From NCBI RefSeq assembly GCF_037975245.1, contig NC_092564.1:18649484-18713483 (forward strand): DNA of 64,000 nucleotides, in the 5' to 3' direction. A program made the translations under genes and the position numbers. Source of the DNA: Apostichopus japonicus. Taxonomy: Eukaryota; Echinodermata; Holothuroidea; Aspidochirotida; Stichopodidae. This document shows positions 63,437 to 64,000 of this stretch, piece by piece. Numbering within the stretch: position 1 is the stretch's first letter; each line of letters starts with the position of its first letter. The notes under the pieces are model-generated. The model saw only the letters and a list, made by a program, of their open reading frames with translations. It made no database searches and was not told the DNA's origin.

Positions 63437-64000
63437 TGGAGTTTGGGTTCTTATTGTTATTAACCCGCCCCCTCCCCCCCAAAAAAGGGCTAAATACCAC
63501 ACTACTTCTGCACTATACATTTTATCCGTACCGTTTGATGTGCGTTCGTTTTCTCAAGTCAATTAAACAACTTACATTCATGTAGGGGTTTCCTTTCTCA
63601 CTATTTTGATTTTTTCTTATTATTTTATATTTATTTTCTATTTAAAAAATATATTTAAAACGCCTTTACTTCAGTTTGAGGTCTACAAGTGACATAAAGT
63701 CTTCAACACATGTTGTTTCAAATTATCATAAAATATAACATGAAATCTTATCAACATCACCAAAAGTTCAAGTATAACTTGTAAGATATTTCCTTTCCGC
63801 ATAAGAATATTAAAGTCATAACCAACACACACTTCTTCATTATCAGAGGCAAATGTTTCATATAACGGTTAATTTCAAGTAAAAAGTATATTGACAGATG
63901 TTTGCTTATAGTTATCAGCTTGAAGGGTTGTTCAATGATGTACAAAAATTAATCTTCCTTCGACATATTCCCCTCTCTCAAGTATATTTCTTCTCTTTCT
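63437..64000. other. Gene-free stretch to window end
   Basis: No gene or repeat recognised apart from A/T-rich tracts and a C-run near 63467-63480. Confidence 0.5.

Overview
The window looks like non-coding DNA from a repeat-rich metazoan nuclear genome. It is AT-rich, full of long (TA)n arrays, and carries tRNA-derived SINEs, non-LTR retrotransposon remnants, a probable solo LTR and many short DNA transposons. A marine invertebrate is likely. An echinoderm is my best guess, but that is inference from the repeat style, not proof. I recognise no intact host protein-coding gene, rRNA gene, functional tRNA gene or CRISPR array. Most open frames are translations of simple repeats. The window is best read as intergenic or long-intron sequence.

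Layout. 1-9100: gene-poor sequence with TA and TA/CA arrays, a small tandem duplication (6205-6331) and a CATGAT/CATCGT satellite (7960-8277). 9148-10858: a 1.7-kb hAT-like non-autonomous element with an exact 8-bp target-site duplication, then a four-copy ~107-bp tandem repeat (10932-11367). 12513-13070: a probable solo LTR inside a TA array. 13640-15010: a decayed non-LTR retrotransposon on the minus strand, with reverse transcriptase motifs A, B and C still readable. 15891-16143: first copy of a tRNA-derived SINE (family A). 18837-19326: a dispersed repeat, a 190-bp TA array and a nearly perfect 110-bp-arm palindrome. 22727-23276: two copies of a second tRNA-like SINE (family B) ending in (TA)n. 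26732-28984: two more hAT-like elements and a separate MITE. 31331-31812: a ~240-bp tandem duplication. 33553-33659: the best candidate exon. 35441-36001: a foldback element. 37892-41000: further hAT-like elements, one nested in another. 44086-44391 and 47711-48175: two more LINE remnants, the second with a stem-loop in its 3' region. 50530-50943: a degraded family B copy. 51421-51640: a CCAAT-box cluster. 52278-52545 and 58921-59158: family A SINE copies two and three. 58190-60180: a duplicated and inverted segment. 62391-63195: a 36-bp minisatellite with an eight-unit higher-order period.

How the parts work together. No cellular pathway can be built from this window. The elements depend on enzymes made elsewhere: hAT-like elements on a transposase, SINEs on LINE reverse transcriptase. 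No intact source of either enzyme is visible here. The most unusual items are the long palindrome beside the TA array, a UUCG-tetraloop hairpin kept by a wobble pair across SINE copies, a GC-rich core shared by hAT-like elements with different termini, and the higher-order minisatellite.
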